DNA of 64,000 nucleotides from Streptomyces sennicomposti (GTDB lineage Bacteria > Actinomycetota > Actinomycetes > Streptomycetales > Streptomycetaceae), in NCBI RefSeq assembly GCF_019890635.1, contig NZ_JAIOAB010000005.1, forward strand, positions 163,534-227,533, written 5' to 3'. Positions 1-10,008 of the stretch are shown in pieces. Numbering within the stretch: the stretch's first letter is position 1; each line of letters begins with the position of its first letter. The translations under genes and the position numbers were made by a program. The notes below the pieces were generated by a model that did not search any database, was not told the origin of the DNA, and saw only the letters and a list, made by a program, of their open reading frames with translations.

Positions 1-49
1 CATCAGCGCGGGCAAGACCGCCGACCTGCCGAAGTGCACCAAGGGCTGA
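1..49 (+). CDS. C-terminal tail of a PDZ/Lon-like secreted protease (partial)
   Basis: Only the last 15 codons are in the window; they read ISAGKTADLPKCTKG followed by TGA. An ending of the type AGKTADLP-C matches what I remember for actinobacterial YlbL-like proteins, which are membrane-anchored PDZ plus S16 (Lon-type) serine proteases. They often lie next to PPA1389 and UPF0182 genes, as here. The catalytic part lies outside the window, so the assignment rests on this short tail and on context. Confidence 0.5.
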   Translation, partial: ISAGKTADLPKCTKG

Positions 50-142
50 GCGCCCCGGCGCGCAGCGCCCTCCCGCGCCCCAAGGGGCGTACGCCCCCGG
101 CGCCCGCGGGGACACGCGCCCCCGCGGACCCGGGCGCGGGCC

Positions 143-691
143 TCACTCCTCGAACGTCGCCGCCAGCGCGTCCGCCAGCCCCGGCACCAGGGAGGAGCCG
201 GTGAGGACCTCCGTGGGGGAGTCCTTCTCGCGCAGCCTGAGCGCCGACTCGCGGGCACCGTCGCGCAGGACCGCGACCGTCATGCGGACCTCCTGGCGCT
301 CGGGGTGGGCGGCCACCCACTCGGCGAGCTTCGCCTCGTTCAGACCCTGCGGGACCTGCGCCTCCGCGGACGGCGGCAGCATCAGGCGCTCCACGGTCAG
401 GGCGCAGCCGGCCACGGCGTCGGGCCAGGCGATGGTGGCGAGGAACTCGTCGAGCGGTTGGCCCGACGGGATCTCGTCCTGCTCGATGGGGGTGAGACCG
501 GAGGTCTCCTGCTCGTCCTCCAGACCGAGCTGGGCCGCGAGGGCGGGTTCCTGGGTCCGCAGCCGCGCGGTGTCGACGAGGGCGAAGAGGCGAGCGGGCT
601 GATCCCAGCCGAGGCCGGAGGCGTACTCGTCGATCTCGAGCACGGCCCGGGTGAGCGGGTTCGCCGCCATGGGGGTGTTGGACATGGTCAC
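143..691 (-). CDS. PPA1389 family protein
   Basis: This 182-residue protein has no signal peptide or membrane segment. It is acidic and contains the conserved stretches NPLTRAVLEIDEYASGLGWDQP near the N-terminus (residues 12 onward) and FLATIAWPDAVAGCALTVER in the middle. These fit the uncharacterised actinobacterial PPA1389 family, whose biochemical role is unknown. It is divergent from the UPF0182 gene, with about 150 bases between them that must hold both promoters. The second methionine (MSNTP) is an equally plausible start. The family call is good; no function is claimed. Confidence 0.75.
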   Translation of the reverse strand: MTMSNTPMAANPLTRAVLEIDEYASGLGWDQPARLFALVDTARLRTQEPALAAQLGLEDEQETSGLTPIEQDEIPSGQPLDEFLATIAWPDAVAGCALTVERLMLPPSAEAQVPQGLNEAKLAEWVAAHPERQEVRMTVAVLRDGARESALRLREKDSPTEVLTGSSLVPGLADALAATFEE

Positions 692-839
692 AATCCTGCC
701 TCGTTACCGGCCGAAATCGGGAACCGAGTAAGCGGTGAGTAAGTTGCATAGGTGTGGGCCCGGGAACCCAGGGCGCACCGTGGGGTCCGCGAGCACGGGG
801 GCCTGACGCGACCACAGTGACCAACAGCGAACTTTCGAG

Positions 840-3836
840 GTGCGCACCTTGGCTTTCCAGATGCCGGACCGCGGCGGGGGCCCCACGGGGCCGCGGATCA
901 GAGTCGGCCGCCCGTCCCGGCGAGCTAGGACCCTGCTGATGACACTGGGCGTCCTGGCCGTCCTGGCCATGGCGTTCACGATGTTCGCCGGCTTCTGGAC
1001 GGACTGGCTCTGGTACCGGTCGGTGCACTACTCGTCGGTCTTCACCACCACCCTGACGACCAAGATCGGGCTGTTCTTCGTCTTCGGGCTGCTGATGGCC
1101 GCGGCGGTCGGCTTCAACGTCTGGCTGGCCCACCGGCTGCGGCCGCCGCTGAGCGCCATGTCGCTGGAGCAGCAGAACCTCGACCGCTACCGGATGGGCA
1201 TCGCGCCCTACCGGCGGTGGCTGCTGTGCGGGGTGACCGCCCTGGTGGGCCTGGTCGCGGGCGCCTCCGCCGCCGGCCAGTGGCGGACCTGGCTGATGTG
1301 GGTCAACGGCGTCCCGTTCCACAAGACGGACCCGCAGTTCCACCTCGACATCTCCTTCTACGCCTTCGACCTGCCCTGGTACCGGTTCCTGCTCGGCTTC
1401 GGCTTCGCCGCGGCGGTGCTGTCCCTGATCGCCGCCGCGCTGACCCACTACCTGTACGGCGGCCTGCGGGTCACCAGCCCCGGCCCGCGGGCCACGGCGG
1501 CGGCGACCGGACACCTGTCGGTGCTGCTCGGCGTGTTCGTCGCCCTCAAGGCCGTCGCCTACTGGCTCGACCGGTACGGCCTCGCGGTCAAGTCCAGCGA
1601 CTTCAAGGCGACCGGCGACTGGACGGGCCTCAGGTACGTCGACGCCAACGCCTATCTGCCGGCCAAGACGATCCTGTTCTGCATCGCGGTGATCTGCGCG
1701 CTGCTGTTCTTCGCCACCCTGTGGCGGCGCACCTGGCAGCTGCCCGTCATCGGCTTCGGCCTGATGGTGCTCTCGGCGATCCTCATCGGCGGCCTGTACC
1801 CGGCGCTGGTCCAGAAGTTCGAGGTCCAGCCCAACGAGCAGGCCAAGGAGGCGCCGTACGTCGCGAAGAACATCAAGGCGACGCGCGCCGCGTACGGCAT
1901 CGACGACACCCAGGTGACCGGCTACGACGGCAACAGCACGACGAAGGACAAGTCCTCGCTGCGCGACGACGTCGACGACGCGGCGAGCATCCGCATACTC
2001 GACCCCAACATCGTCTCGCCGACCTTCCAGCAGAACCAGCAGATCCGCGGCTACTACGCCTTCCCGAACAACCTGGACGTCGACCGGTACGCCGGCAAGG
2101 ACGGCAAGGTCCAGGACACGGTCGTCGGCCTGCGCGAACTGAACCTGGACGGCGTCAAGAAGAACTGGATCAACACCCACTTCCGGTACACCCACGGCTA
2201 CGGCATGGTCGCCGCCAAGGGCACCGAGACCAGCAACGGCGAGCCGGTCTTCACCGAGAAGAACGTCCCCTCCACCGGCGACCTCGGCACCTACGAACCG
2301 CGGGTCTACTACGGCGAGAAGACCACCACCTACTCGATCGTCGGCGGCCCCCAGAAGGAGATCGACTACCCGGCAGGCGACGGCGAGGCGACCACCACCT
2401 ACCAGGGCAAGAGCGGCGTCAGCCTGTCCAGCACGCTCAACCGGGCGGCGTACGCGGTGGCGTTCGGCGAGCCGCAGATCCTCTACTCCGGCGCCATCGG
2501 CGACGGTTCGCGGATCCTGTACAACCGCACGCCCAAGGAGCGCGTCGAGGCGGTCGCGCCCTGGCTGACCATCGACGGCGACGCCTATCCCGCGGTGGTG
2601 GACCACCGCATCCAGTGGATCGTCGACGCCTACACGACGACGAACGGCTACCCGTACGCCTCCCGTACGACCCTCGGCGACACCACGGCGGACTCGCTGA
2701 CCTACAACAACGACCAGCGCGCGGTGGTGGCCCAGCAGAACCGGGTCAACTACATCCGCAACTCGGTCAAGGCGACGGTCGACGCCTACACCGGCGAGGT
2801 CAAGCTGTACCAGTGGGACACCGAGGACCCGGTCCTGAAGACCTGGATGAAGGCGTTCCCCGACACGGTCAAGCCCAAGACAGCCATCTCCGGCGATCTG
2901 ATGGCCCATCTGCGCTACCCGCAGGACCTGTTCAAGGTGCAGCGCGAGCTGCTCACCCGCTACCACGTGACGGACGCGCAGACCTTCCTCAGCGGCAGCG
3001 AGGTGTGGCGTGTGCCGGTCGACCCGACCAACAAGTCGGGCAACTCGGTGCCGCCGTACTACCTGACGATGAAGATGCCCGACCAGCAGGCACAGGCGTT
3101 CTCGCTGACGACGACCTTCACGCCGAACGGGCGCGAGGCGCTGAGCGCGTTCATGGCGGTGGACTCCCAGGCGGGCACCCCCGACTACGGCAAGATCAGA
3201 ATCCTGAAGCTGCCGGCGAGCACGACGGTCGGCGGCCCCAAACAGGTGCAGAGCCAGTTCAACTCCAACTCGCAGCAGAACATCGCCGAGTTCGTCCGGC
3301 TCATCAGAGGCGGCGACTCGGAGATCGAGTACGGCAACCTGCTGACGATCCCGCTCGACGGGGGCCTGCTCTACGTCGAACCGGTCTATGTGCGCGGCGG
3401 GCAGCTCAAGTACCCGCTGATGCGCAAGGTCCTGGTGAGCTTCGGCGGCACCACCGCGTTCGAGAACACGCTCGGCGAGGCCCTCGACAAGATCTTCGGG
3501 ACCTCGGGGACGGAGAACCCGCCGCCGGGCACCGGCACGGAGAATCCGCCCGGTACGGCCAGCCCGACGGTCGAACAGGCCCTCAAGGACGCCCAGAAGG
3601 CCTTCGACGACGGCCAGAAGGCGCTGAAGGTGCCCGACTTCAAGGCCTATGACGAGGCCCAGAAGAGGCTCCAGGCGGCCCTCCAGCGCGCCGAGAAGGC
3701 GCAGGCCGAGGCGGACAAGGCGGCCGGCTCGAGCGCCAAGAACGGCGACAAGGGCGGCGCGAAGAGCGGCAGCGGGAGCGGCGCGAGCAGCGCTGCCGAG
3801 GGCGGCGACAAGAGCGGTGACAAGAGCGGCGGTTGA
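840..3836 (+). CDS. UPF0182 family integral membrane protein
   Basis: A protein of 998 residues with an N-terminal half of about seven membrane segments (roughly residues 32-54, 75-98, 124-147, 171-196, 216-233, 273-293 and 300-320). A large extracytoplasmic domain rich in Tyr, Asp and Asn follows. The tail has a short coiled coil ([19 protein letters not shown]) and a low-complexity Gly/Ser/Lys/Asp end with repeated GDKSG. This architecture is typical of the conserved actinobacterial UPF0182 family, whose function is unknown. The first start is a GTG at 840. The ATG at 861 (MPDRGGGP) is a likely alternative, and neither has a convincing ribosome binding site. It is followed directly by a strong terminator. 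Confidence 0.88.
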   Translation: MRTLAFQMPDRGGGPTGPRIRVGRPSRRARTLLMTLGVLAVLAMAFTMFAGFWTDWLWYRSVHYSSVFTTTLTTKIGLFFVFGLLMAAAVGFNVWLAHRLRPPLSAMSLEQQNLDRYRMGIAPYRRWLLCGVTALVGLVAGASAAGQWRTWLMWVNGVPFHKTDPQFHLDISFYAFDLPWYRFLLGFGFAAAVLSLIAAALTHYLYGGLRVTSPGPRATAAATGHLSVLLGVFVALKAVAYWLDRYGLAVKSSDFKATGDWTGLRYVDANAYLPAKTILFCIAVICALLFFATLWRRTWQLPVIGFGLMVLSAILIGGLYPALVQKFEVQPNEQAKEAPYVAKNIKATRAAYGIDDTQVTGYDGNSTTKDKSSLRDDVDDAASIRILDPNIVSPTFQQNQQIRGYYAFPNNLDVDRYAGKDGKVQDTVVGLRELNLDGVKKNWINTHFRYTHGYGMVAAKGTETSNGEPVFTEKNVPSTGDLGTYEPRVYYGEKTTTYSIVGGPQKEIDYPAGDGEATTTYQGKSGVSLSSTLNRAAYAVAFGEPQILYSGAIGDGSRILYNRTPKERVEAVAPWLTIDGDAYPAVVDHRIQWIVDAYTTTNGYPYASRTTLGDTTADSLTYNNDQRAVVAQQNRVNYIRNSVKATVDAYTGEVKLYQWDTEDPVLKTWMKAFPDTVKPKTAISGDLMAHLRYPQDLFKVQRELLTRYHVTDAQTFLSGSEVWRVPVDPTNKSGNSVPPYYLTMKMPDQQAQAFSLTTTFTPNGREALSAFMAVDSQAGTPDYGKIRILKLPASTTVGGPKQVQSQFNSNSQQNIAEFVRLIRGGDSEIEYGNLLTIPLDGGLLYVEPVYVRGGQLKYPLMRKVLVSFGGTTAFENTLGEALDKIFGTSGTENPPPGTGTENPPGTASPTVEQALKDAQKAFDDGQKALKVPDFKAYDEAQKRLQAALQRAEKAQAEADKAAGSSAKNGDKGGAKSGSGSGASSAAEGGDKSGDKSGG

Positions 3837-3854
3837 TCGCCGTGGACGGTCACG

Positions 3855-3883
3855 AGGCCCGGGTCCGGTGCGGACCCGGGCCT
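3855..3883 (+). terminator. Intrinsic terminator after the UPF0182 gene
   Basis: A perfect 13-bp stem (AGGCCCGGGTCCG paired with CGGACCCGGGCCT) closes a 3-base loop 18 bases after the stop codon. The U-tract is weak, as is usual in Streptomyces. Confidence 0.8.
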
Positions 3884-4051
3884 TCCGTTCGTGGGCGAAC
3901 GGATGTGCCGACGTGCAGGACCGCCGCGCCGCCGTGGGGAGTTGGGCCATCTGTGTTTGACTTGTCTCTCTGTGGGCATGTCGACAAAACGCTGAAGTGA
4001 CCTCACTGGCTGCGGTATACCAGGTGTACCCGGGTTGCGGGTGGTGCGACG

Positions 4052-5884
4052 ATGGACGTTATGGGGGACAAGGTAACTCTGTTCGATTCAGGGCGATTTG
4101 CGCAGACCGGTGATCCGGCGGAGATCGTGGACGGCGCCCGGGACGAGACGGGCGCCGCCGCCGACGAGGTCGCCGAGCTGGCGCGCCGCCGGCTCGCCGC
4201 CGAAGCGGGCGACGCCGAGGCCATGAGCGTCCTCGGCGCCATGCTGCTGCGCCGGGGCGACCTCGACGGAGCCGAACCCCATCTGCGGGCCGCCACCGCG
4301 GCCGGCGACCGCGCCGCCGCCAACAACCTGGGCGTCCTGCTCCAGCAGCGCGGCTACCCGGACGAGGCGGCCGGCTGGTGGCGGATCGCCGCCGTCGCCG
4401 GCTCCGCTCCGGCCGCGCACGCGCTCGGCCGGCACCACCGCGAGCGCGGCGACGAACCCGCCGCCGAGTACTGGCTGCGCCAGTCCGCCGAACAGGGGCA
4501 CGTGCTCGGCGCCTACGCGCTCGCCGATCTGCTGGAACACCGCGCCGACGCCGACGCCGAGCGCTGGATGCGGATCGCCGCCGAGCACGGCCACCGCGAG
4601 GCGGCGTACCGGCTGGCCCGGACACTGGACCGGCGGGCCGCCGAGACCGCGGCGGACGCCGACGCCGCCGAACTGCGCACCGAGGCCGAGCAGTGGTACC
4701 GGCAGGCCGCCGCCCGCGGCCACCGGCGCGCCGCGCTGCACCTCGGCGCGATCCTGGAGGGCCGCGGCGAGCTGAAGGAGGCCGGCCGCTGGTACCTGAC
4801 CTCCGCCAAGGACGGCGAGCCGCGGGCCGCCTGCGCGCTCGGCTTCCTGCTGCGCGACGCCGGGGACACCGAGAGCGCCGCCGTGTGGTGGCTGCGCGCC
4901 GCCCAGGACGGCGACGGCAACGCCGCCAACGCGCTCGGCGCGCTGCACGCCGAGCGCGGCGAGACCCAGACCGCCGAGCGCTGGTACCGGGCCGCGATGG
5001 ACGCCGGCGACGTGAACGGCGCCTACAACCTCGCCCTGCTCTGCGCCGAGCAGGGCCGGACCTCCCAGGCCGAGCAGTGGTACCGGCGCGCCGCCTACGC
5101 CGGCCACCGCGAGGCCGCCAACGCGCTCGCCGTCCTGCTGCTCCAGGTCGGCGACACCGCCGGGGCCGAGCCGTGGTTCTCCAAGGCGGCCGAGGCCGGC
5201 AGCGTGGACGCCGCGTTCAACCTGGGGATCCTCTACGCGGGCCGGGACATGACCGCCGAGGCGCTGCGCTGGTACGAGCGGGCCGCCGCCGCCGGGCACA
5301 CCGAGGCGGCGCTCCAGGTGGGCATCGCCCGGCTGCGCGCCGGGGACGAGCAGGAGGCCGAACGGCATCTGCGCTGCGCGGCCGGCGGGGGCAGCGCGGA
5401 GGCCGCGTACCGGCTGGCGACCGTGCTCGACGCCCGCCGCCCGCCCGCGCCCGCGCACGAACTCGGCGAGTCGGCGGTCCACGAGAAGACCGAGTGCGAG
5501 GAGTGGTACGAGCGGGCGGCGACCCAGGGGCACCGGCGCGCGCAGGTGCGGGTCGGGATGCTCGCCGCGGCCCGCGGGGACGTGGTCGAGGCGGCGCGGT
5601 GGTACCGCACCGCGGCGGAGGCCGGCTCCCGCAACGGCGCCTTCAACCTGGGGCTGCTGCTCGCCCGGGAGGGCAGCGAGCCGGAGGCGGTCGTGTGGTG
5701 GACCCGGGCCGCCGAGGCCGGGCACGGCCGCGCGGCGCTGCGCCTCGCCCTCGTCCACGCCCGTCGGGGCGAACTCACCGAGGGCCAGCGCTGGGCCGAC
5801 CGCGCCGCGGCCCTCGGCCCCCGCGAGGTGGCCCAACGGGCGACCCGCCTCCGGGACGCCCTGCGCGAGGAACTGTCGGCGTAG
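4052..5884 (+). CDS. Sel1/tetratricopeptide-repeat protein
   Basis: This 610-residue soluble protein consists almost wholly of tandem helical repeats of about 36 residues. Their pattern is AExWYRxAAxAGHxxAAxxLGxLLxxxGD, seen for example as AEQWYRRAAYAGHREAANAL and AERWYRAAMDAGDVNGAYNL. I count roughly 14 units. This is the Sel1-like subclass of TPR, normally a protein-protein interaction scaffold; the partner cannot be read from the sequence. ATG 4061 (MGDKVTLF) is an alternative start. A TATACC hexamer at 4016-4021 is a possible -10 box. The gene stands alone between a terminator and the initiator tRNA. Confidence 0.82.
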   Translation: MDVMGDKVTLFDSGRFAQTGDPAEIVDGARDETGAAADEVAELARRRLAAEAGDAEAMSVLGAMLLRRGDLDGAEPHLRAATAAGDRAAANNLGVLLQQRGYPDEAAGWWRIAAVAGSAPAAHALGRHHRERGDEPAAEYWLRQSAEQGHVLGAYALADLLEHRADADAERWMRIAAEHGHREAAYRLARTLDRRAAETAADADAAELRTEAEQWYRQAAARGHRRAALHLGAILEGRGELKEAGRWYLTSAKDGEPRAACALGFLLRDAGDTESAAVWWLRAAQDGDGNAANALGALHAERGETQTAERWYRAAMDAGDVNGAYNLALLCAEQGRTSQAEQWYRRAAYAGHREAANALAVLLLQVGDTAGAEPWFSKAAEAGSVDAAFNLGILYAGRDMTAEALRWYERAAAAGHTEAALQVGIARLRAGDEQEAERHLRCAAGGGSAEAAYRLATVLDARRPPAPAHELGESAVHEKTECEEWYERAATQGHRRAQVRVGMLAAARGDVVEAARWYRTAAEAGSRNGAFNLGLLLAREGSEPEAVVWWTRAAEAGHGRAALRLALVHARRGELTEGQRWADRAAALGPREVAQRATRLRDALREELSA

Positions 5885-6044
5885 CGCCGGCCTCCCGGGC
5901 CGGGGACGGCCGCCCTTCCATCGGCCCGTGCCGGGCCGGGGGCCATCCCCCTTCCCGGCCCGCGCGGCGGCGGACCTGTCGGCGCTTGCGGGGCGGAGGT
6001 GCCGGCTCCCGCGAGGCGGGGTTGCCGGTGCTCGCGGAAGCGAT

Positions 6045-6074
6045 TTGCTTCAGGGGGCGTGCAGCACGTAGTGT
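6045..6074 (+). promoter_or_regulatory. Probable promoter of the initiator tRNA
   Basis: TTGCTT (6045-6050) and TAGTGT (6069-6074) are separated by 18 bases, and the predicted start lies a few bases before the tRNA. This is a reasonable housekeeping-type promoter, inferred from spacing only. Confidence 0.45.
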
Positions 6075-6086
6075 TCAGTTCATCGA

Positions 6087-6160
6087 CGCGGGGTGGAGCA
6101 GCTCGGTAGCTCGCTGGGCTCATAACCCAGAGGTCGCAGGTTCAAATCCTGTCCCCGCTA
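6087..6160 (+). tRNA. Initiator tRNA-fMet (CAT)
   Basis: A 74-base cloverleaf without an encoded CCA. The anticodon loop CTCATAA is closed by a stem with three consecutive G-C pairs (GGG/CCC), the hallmark of initiator tRNA. Base 1 is an unpaired C opposite T72, as expected for the formylated initiator, while bases 2-7 (GCGGGG) pair with CCCCGC. The T-loop is TTCAAAT. A strong terminator follows directly. Confidence 0.95.
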
Positions 6161-6167
6161 CTGAAGG

Positions 6168-6204
6168 CCGAGGGCCGGAATCCGATCAGGATTCCGGCCC
6201 TCGG
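6168..6204 (+). terminator. Terminator after tRNA-fMet
   Basis: A perfect 16-bp stem (CCGAGGGCCGGAATCC with its complement) has a 5-base loop and is followed by TGTTTG. It begins eight bases after the tRNA. Confidence 0.85.
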
Positions 6205-6286
6205 TGTTTGCGCGTCCGGGGGGACGCGTTCGCGGGTGCGCAGCACAAAGCCCCGGCACGCACGGTGCCGGGGCTTCTCGCCGTCG

Positions 6287-6703
6287 TCAGGCCGACGCGC
6301 AGTTCGGGCAGATGCCGCGGTATGTCACCTCGACGTCCGAGACCGTGAAGCCGAAGCGCTCGGAGTCCGGCAGATCCGCCAGCGGGTTGCCGCTCGGGTG
6401 CACGTCCTTGATCGCGCCGCAGCGGGCGCACACCAGGTGGTGGTGCGGCCGGTGGGCGTTCGGGTCGTACCGCTTGGCGCGCTTGTCGGTGCTGACCTCC
6501 AGCACCTCGCCCAGCGTGACCAGCTCGCCGAGCGTGTTGTACACGGTCGCGCGGGAGATCTCGGGCAGCTTCGCCACGGCGCGCGCATGGACCTCGTCGG
6601 CCGTCAGGTGCACGTGCTCGCCGTCCAGGACCTCGGCCACGACGCGACGCTGCGCGGTCATCCGCCATCCGCGTCCGCGCAGCCGTTCCAGAAGGTCGCT
6701 CAT
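6287..6703 (-). CDS. catR: Fur-family peroxide-sensing repressor CatR
   Basis: A 138-residue Fur/PerR-type repressor with an N-terminal winged helix (MTAQRRVVAEVL; ISRATVYNTLGELVTLGEVLEV). The metal-binding C-terminal half contains HRPHHHLVCARC and, at the end, CPNC. The two CxxC motifs should hold the structural zinc, and the histidines the regulatory metal. In S. coelicolor CatR represses the catalase gene catA and its own gene and is inactivated by H2O2. Here it is divergent from a monofunctional catalase, with 144 bases between the start codons. Its length equals that of the family member. Confidence 0.9.
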   Translation of the reverse strand: MSDLLERLRGRGWRMTAQRRVVAEVLDGEHVHLTADEVHARAVAKLPEISRATVYNTLGELVTLGEVLEVSTDKRAKRYDPNAHRPHHHLVCARCGAIKDVHPSGNPLADLPDSERFGFTVSDVEVTYRGICPNCASA

Positions 6704-6763
6704 ACCCACCAGCCTAACAGCAAGGGGAACAGATCCCGAACGAGTGTGACTTTGGAGCCTTAC

Positions 6764-6791
6764 TTGACTTAGACATTGTCCATTGTAGGAT
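6764..6791 (+). promoter_or_regulatory. catA promoter and overlapping CatR-type operator
   Basis: TTGACT (6764-6769) and TAGGAT (6786-6791) are 16 bases apart, a near-consensus vegetative promoter. The spacer holds the imperfect inverted repeat TTAGACA-T-TGTCCAT (6769-6783), of the 7-1-7 form seen for Fur-like repressors. Transcription should begin near 6797, which rules out upstream translation starts for catA. Operator identity is inferred from position. Confidence 0.65.
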
Positions 6792-6847
6792 CGAGCATGG
6801 CTTTGGCCAAGCGACAGGATCAGACGAAAGTGCAAGCAGGAGGCGAC

Positions 6848-8299
6848 GTGACCCAGGGACCGCTCACGACGGAGGCCGGCGCTCCGGTCGCCGACAACCA
6901 GAACAGCGAGACCGCGGGCGCCGGCGGCCCTGTTCTCGTCCAGGACCAGCTCCTGCTGGAGAAGCTCGCCCACTTCAACCGCGAGCGCATCCCGGAGCGC
7001 GTGGTGCACGCCCGCGGCGCCGGCGCCTACGGCACCTTCACGGTCACGGCGGACGTCACCCGGTACACGCGGGCCGCGTTCCTCTCCGAGGTCGGCAAGC
7101 AGACGGAGACCTTCCTCCGCTTCTCCACCGTGGCCGGCAACCTCGGCGCCGCGGACGCCGTCCGCGACCCGCGCGGCTTCGCGCTGAAGTTCTACACCGA
7201 GGACGGCAACTACGACCTCGTCGGCAACAACACCCCGGTGTTCTTCATCAAGGACGCCATCAAGTTCCCCGACTTCATCCACACCCAGAAGCGCGACCCG
7301 TACACCGGTTCGCAGGAGCCGGACAACGTCTGGGACTTCTGGAGCCTGTCGCCCGAGTCCACGCACCAGGTGACCTGGCTGTTCGGCGACCGCGGCATCC
7401 CGGCGTCGTACCGCCACATGGACGGCTTCGGCTCGCACACCTACCAGTGGAACAACGAGGCCGGCGAGGTCTTCTGGGTCAAGTACCACTTCAAGACCGA
7501 CCAGGGCATCAAGTGCCTGACCGCCGAGGAGGCGGACGTCCTCGCGGGCAAGGACCCCGACTCGCACCAGCGCGACCTGCGCGAGGCGATCGAGCGCGGC
7601 GACTTCCCGTCCTGGACCGTCGGCGTGCAGATCATGCCCGCCGCCGAGGCCGCGACCTACCGGTTCAACCCGTTCGACCTGACCAAGGTGTGGCCGCACG
7701 CGGACTACCCGGTCATCGAGATCGGCAAGCTGGAGCTGAACCGCAACCCGGAGAACGTCTTCGCCGAGGTCGAGCAGTCGATCTTCTCCCCGGCGCACTT
7801 CGTGCCCGGCATCGGCCCGTCCCCCGACAAGATGCTCCAGGGCCGCCTCTTCGCCTACGGCGACGCGCACCGCTACCGCGTCGGCATCAACGCCGACCAC
7901 CTGCCGGTGAACCGCCCGCACGCCACCGAGGCGCGCACCAACTCCCGTGACGGCTACCTCTACGACGGCCGCCACAAGGGCGCGAAGAACTACGAGCCGA
8001 ACAGCTTCGGCGGCCCCGCCCAGACCGGCCGGCCGCTGTGGCAGCCGGTCCCCGTCTCCGGCGTCACCGGCGACCACGAGGCGCCGGTGCACGCCGAGGA
8101 CAACGACTTCGTCCAGGCCGGCAACCTCTACCGGCTGATGACGGAGGCGGAGAAGGACCGCCTGATCGGCAACCTGGCGGGCGCCATCTCCCAGGTCTCG
8201 CGCGAGGACATCGTCGACCGGGCGATCAACAACTTCCGCCAGGCGGACGACGACTTCGGCAAGCGGCTGGAAGCCGCGGTCCAGGCCCTGCGCGGCTGA
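6848..8299 (+). CDS. catA: Monofunctional heme catalase CatA
   Basis: This catalase converts H2O2 to water and oxygen in the cytoplasm. The catalytic region includes [16 protein letters not shown] (distal His) and FLRFSTVAG, and the heme Tyr lies in [14 protein letters not shown]. At 483 residues it is a small-subunit (clade 3) enzyme. I chose the GTG at 6848 because an AGGAGG lies four bases upstream and because the predicted transcription start (about 6797) coincides with the next possible start. In-frame starts at 6776 and 6797 would leave no leader. Regulation by the divergent catR is expected. Confidence 0.92.
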   Translation: MTQGPLTTEAGAPVADNQNSETAGAGGPVLVQDQLLLEKLAHFNRERIPERVVHARGAGAYGTFTVTADVTRYTRAAFLSEVGKQTETFLRFSTVAGNLGAADAVRDPRGFALKFYTEDGNYDLVGNNTPVFFIKDAIKFPDFIHTQKRDPYTGSQEPDNVWDFWSLSPESTHQVTWLFGDRGIPASYRHMDGFGSHTYQWNNEAGEVFWVKYHFKTDQGIKCLTAEEADVLAGKDPDSHQRDLREAIERGDFPSWTVGVQIMPAAEAATYRFNPFDLTKVWPHADYPVIEIGKLELNRNPENVFAEVEQSIFSPAHFVPGIGPSPDKMLQGRLFAYGDAHRYRVGINADHLPVNRPHATEARTNSRDGYLYDGRHKGAKNYEPNSFGGPAQTGRPLWQPVPVSGVTGDHEAPVHAEDNDFVQAGNLYRLMTEAEKDRLIGNLAGAISQVSREDIVDRAINNFRQADDDFGKRLEAAVQALRG

Positions 8300-8331
8300 T
8301 TCCAGCGACTGGACCGCTTGTCGTGGGCAGT

Positions 8332-8359
8332 GGGCCGGGTCCCTCCGGGGGCCCGGCCC
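8332..8359 (+). terminator. Terminator after catA
   Basis: GGGCCGGG pairs with CCCGGCCC, extended by a CCC/GGG inner stem, about 30 bases past the catA stop. It is followed by GTTGT. Confidence 0.65.
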
Positions 8360-8432
8360 GTTGTCGTACGCGGCGGTCGGCGTCGTACGCGCCCTCGGCG
8401 CCCCGTACCGGCGCCGTTCTCGCGGCCCCGTG

Positions 8433-8828
8433 TCAGAGCGCCGACGCCGGCTGCCGCGTCGGCGCCCAGCAGCGGATGATGTCGCGGACCGAGACGACGC
8501 CCGTCGGCTCGCCGTCCTCCAGGACGATCAGATGGCGGAAGCCGCCGTGCGCCATGGCGCGGGCCGCCTCCTCCAGCGTCCAGGACGGGGCCGCGAAGAC
8601 GACGTCGGTGGTGGTGTGGGCGTGGGCGTGCTCCCTGTCCGGGTTCTGGCCCAGGCCGACGGAGTTGAGGATGTCCCGTTCGGTGAGGATGCCGATGCCG
8701 CCGGCGTCGGGATCGTGCACCACGGCCGCGCCGACGCGGCGCGCGGACATCAGGGCGGCTGCCTGCCGCAGGGTGTGGGCGGGGCCGATGGTGAGGACCA
8801 CCGTGCTCATGGCGTCGCGGACGAGCAT
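8433..8828 (-). CDS. CBS-domain pair protein
   Basis: A protein of 131 residues built of two CBS motifs: residues 1-57 (VRDAMSTVVLTIGPAHTLRQ, then GGIGILTERDIL) and 75-122 (VVFAAPSWTLEEAARAMAHG, then PTGVVSVRDIIRC). CBS pairs bind adenosyl ligands such as AMP or ATP and act as regulatory modules. No catalytic domain is attached, so the partner is unknown. A GGAGGAGG lies about 12 bases before the ATG. The upstream region contains a tandem TTCACAAG-TTCACAAG (8871-8886) that may be a regulator site. Confidence 0.82.
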   Translation of the reverse strand: MLVRDAMSTVVLTIGPAHTLRQAAALMSARRVGAAVVHDPDAGGIGILTERDILNSVGLGQNPDREHAHAHTTTDVVFAAPSWTLEEAARAMAHGGFRHLIVLEDGEPTGVVSVRDIIRCWAPTRQPASAL

Positions 8829-8977
8829 GGGATGGAGCCACCTCCTCCTGGAATCCCCTTAGTGCAAGGATTCACAAGTTCACAAGTGGGGGGACTCTCA
8901 GAGTGGCAGGCAGAGCAAGGGTCAACAAGAGGGCGCACGCAGCCTGACCGGGGGCGTGCGCGGGCGTCCCTCGTGCC

Positions 8978-9778
8978 TCAGTGACGCCGGTTGAGATACC
9001 CCAGCATCTCGTCGTGCAGGATCCCGTTCGACGCGGCGGCGTTCCCGCTGTGCGGGCCGGGGCGGCCGTCCAGACCGGTGAACGTGCCGCCGGCCTCCGT
9101 CACGACGATCGCGTTCGCGGCCATGTCCCACAGCGACAGCTCGGGCTCGGCGCAGAAGTCGACCGAGCCCTCGGCCACCATCATGTAGGGCCAGAAGTCG
9201 CCGTAGGCCCGGGTGCGCCAGACCTCGCGGGTCAGGTCCAGGAAGCCGTCCAGCCGGCCCTGCTCCTCCCAGCCGCTGAGCGAGGAGTACGCGAAGGACG
9301 CGTCCGCCAGCTTCGCCACCTTCGAGACCTGGAGCCGGGACGCCTGGGACAGGCTGCGGCCGGAGAAGGCGCCGTGCCCCTTCGCGGCCCACCAGCGGCG
9401 GCCCAGCGCGGGCGCGGAGACGACGCCGACGACGGGCTGGTAGCCGCCCTCGCCGGCCTCCGTCAGCGAGATCAGCGTGGCCCACACGGGGACGCCGCGC
9501 ACATAGTTCTTGGTGCCGTCGATCGGGTCGATCACCCAGCGGCGCGGGCCGGTGCCCTCGACGCCGTACTCCTCGCCGAGGACCGCGTCGCGCGGGCGGG
9601 CGCGCTGGAGCTGACTGCGGATCAGTTCCTCCGCGGCCTTGTCCGCTTCGCTGACCGGAGTCATGTCCGGCTTCGTCTCGACCTTGAGGTCGAGGGCCTT
9701 GAACCGGTCCATGGTGGCGGCGTCGGCGGCGTCCGCGAGGACGTGGGCCAGACGCAGGTCATCGAGGTAGTCGGGCAT
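8978..9778 (-). CDS. hisN: Histidinol-phosphatase (inositol monophosphatase-like)
   Basis: A 266-residue enzyme of the Mg2+-dependent inositol monophosphatase superfamily. The metal ligands are visible in LGEEYG, in the signature [17 protein letters not shown], and in [18 protein letters not shown]. In S. coelicolor the orthologue in this chromosomal position was shown to be the histidinol-phosphate phosphatase of histidine biosynthesis, filling the role of bifunctional HisB. The gene stands alone, divergent from a TetR regulator. A general inositol phosphatase cannot be excluded from motifs alone, but synteny favours hisN. Confidence 0.85.
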   Translation of the reverse strand: MPDYLDDLRLAHVLADAADAATMDRFKALDLKVETKPDMTPVSEADKAAEELIRSQLQRARPRDAVLGEEYGVEGTGPRRWVIDPIDGTKNYVRGVPVWATLISLTEAGEGGYQPVVGVVSAPALGRRWWAAKGHGAFSGRSLSQASRLQVSKVAKLADASFAYSSLSGWEEQGRLDGFLDLTREVWRTRAYGDFWPYMMVAEGSVDFCAEPELSLWDMAANAIVVTEAGGTFTGLDGRPGPHSGNAAASNGILHDEMLGYLNRRH

Positions 9779-9946
9779 GGGGGAACGGTATCGGCCCGGC
9801 CCTGCGCGGGGCCACCAGGGGCGGGGCGTGCGGCGCCGGGTCCACGCGGTGGGACCAGTGCGCGGGCGGTCCGCGCCACGGCCGGGGCGCGCGGCGCGGG
9901 CCGCGCGCGAGCCGGGCGCGCTCCGCGCGGGGTGCGCCGGGAACCC

Positions 9947-9974
9947 TTGACAGTGCCCGGGGCCGCCTCAAATC
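9947..9974 (+). promoter_or_regulatory. Candidate promoter of the TetR-family gene
   Basis: A perfect TTGACA (9947-9952) is followed after 16 bases by CAAATC (9969-9974), about 35 bases upstream of the ATG at 10009. The -10 match is moderate. The rest of the divergent hisN/TetR interval is very GC-rich, with no clear palindrome. Confidence 0.5.
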
Positions 9975-10008
9975 TGGGGGCGGAGCCGCTCGGTCCGGGG
10001 AGGCGACG

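Noticed and set aside
3..3950. A 1315-residue open frame on the minus strand
   Set aside because: It is antisense to the UPF0182 gene. Its Arg/Val/Leu-rich low-complexity sequence is the usual mirror of high-GC coding DNA.
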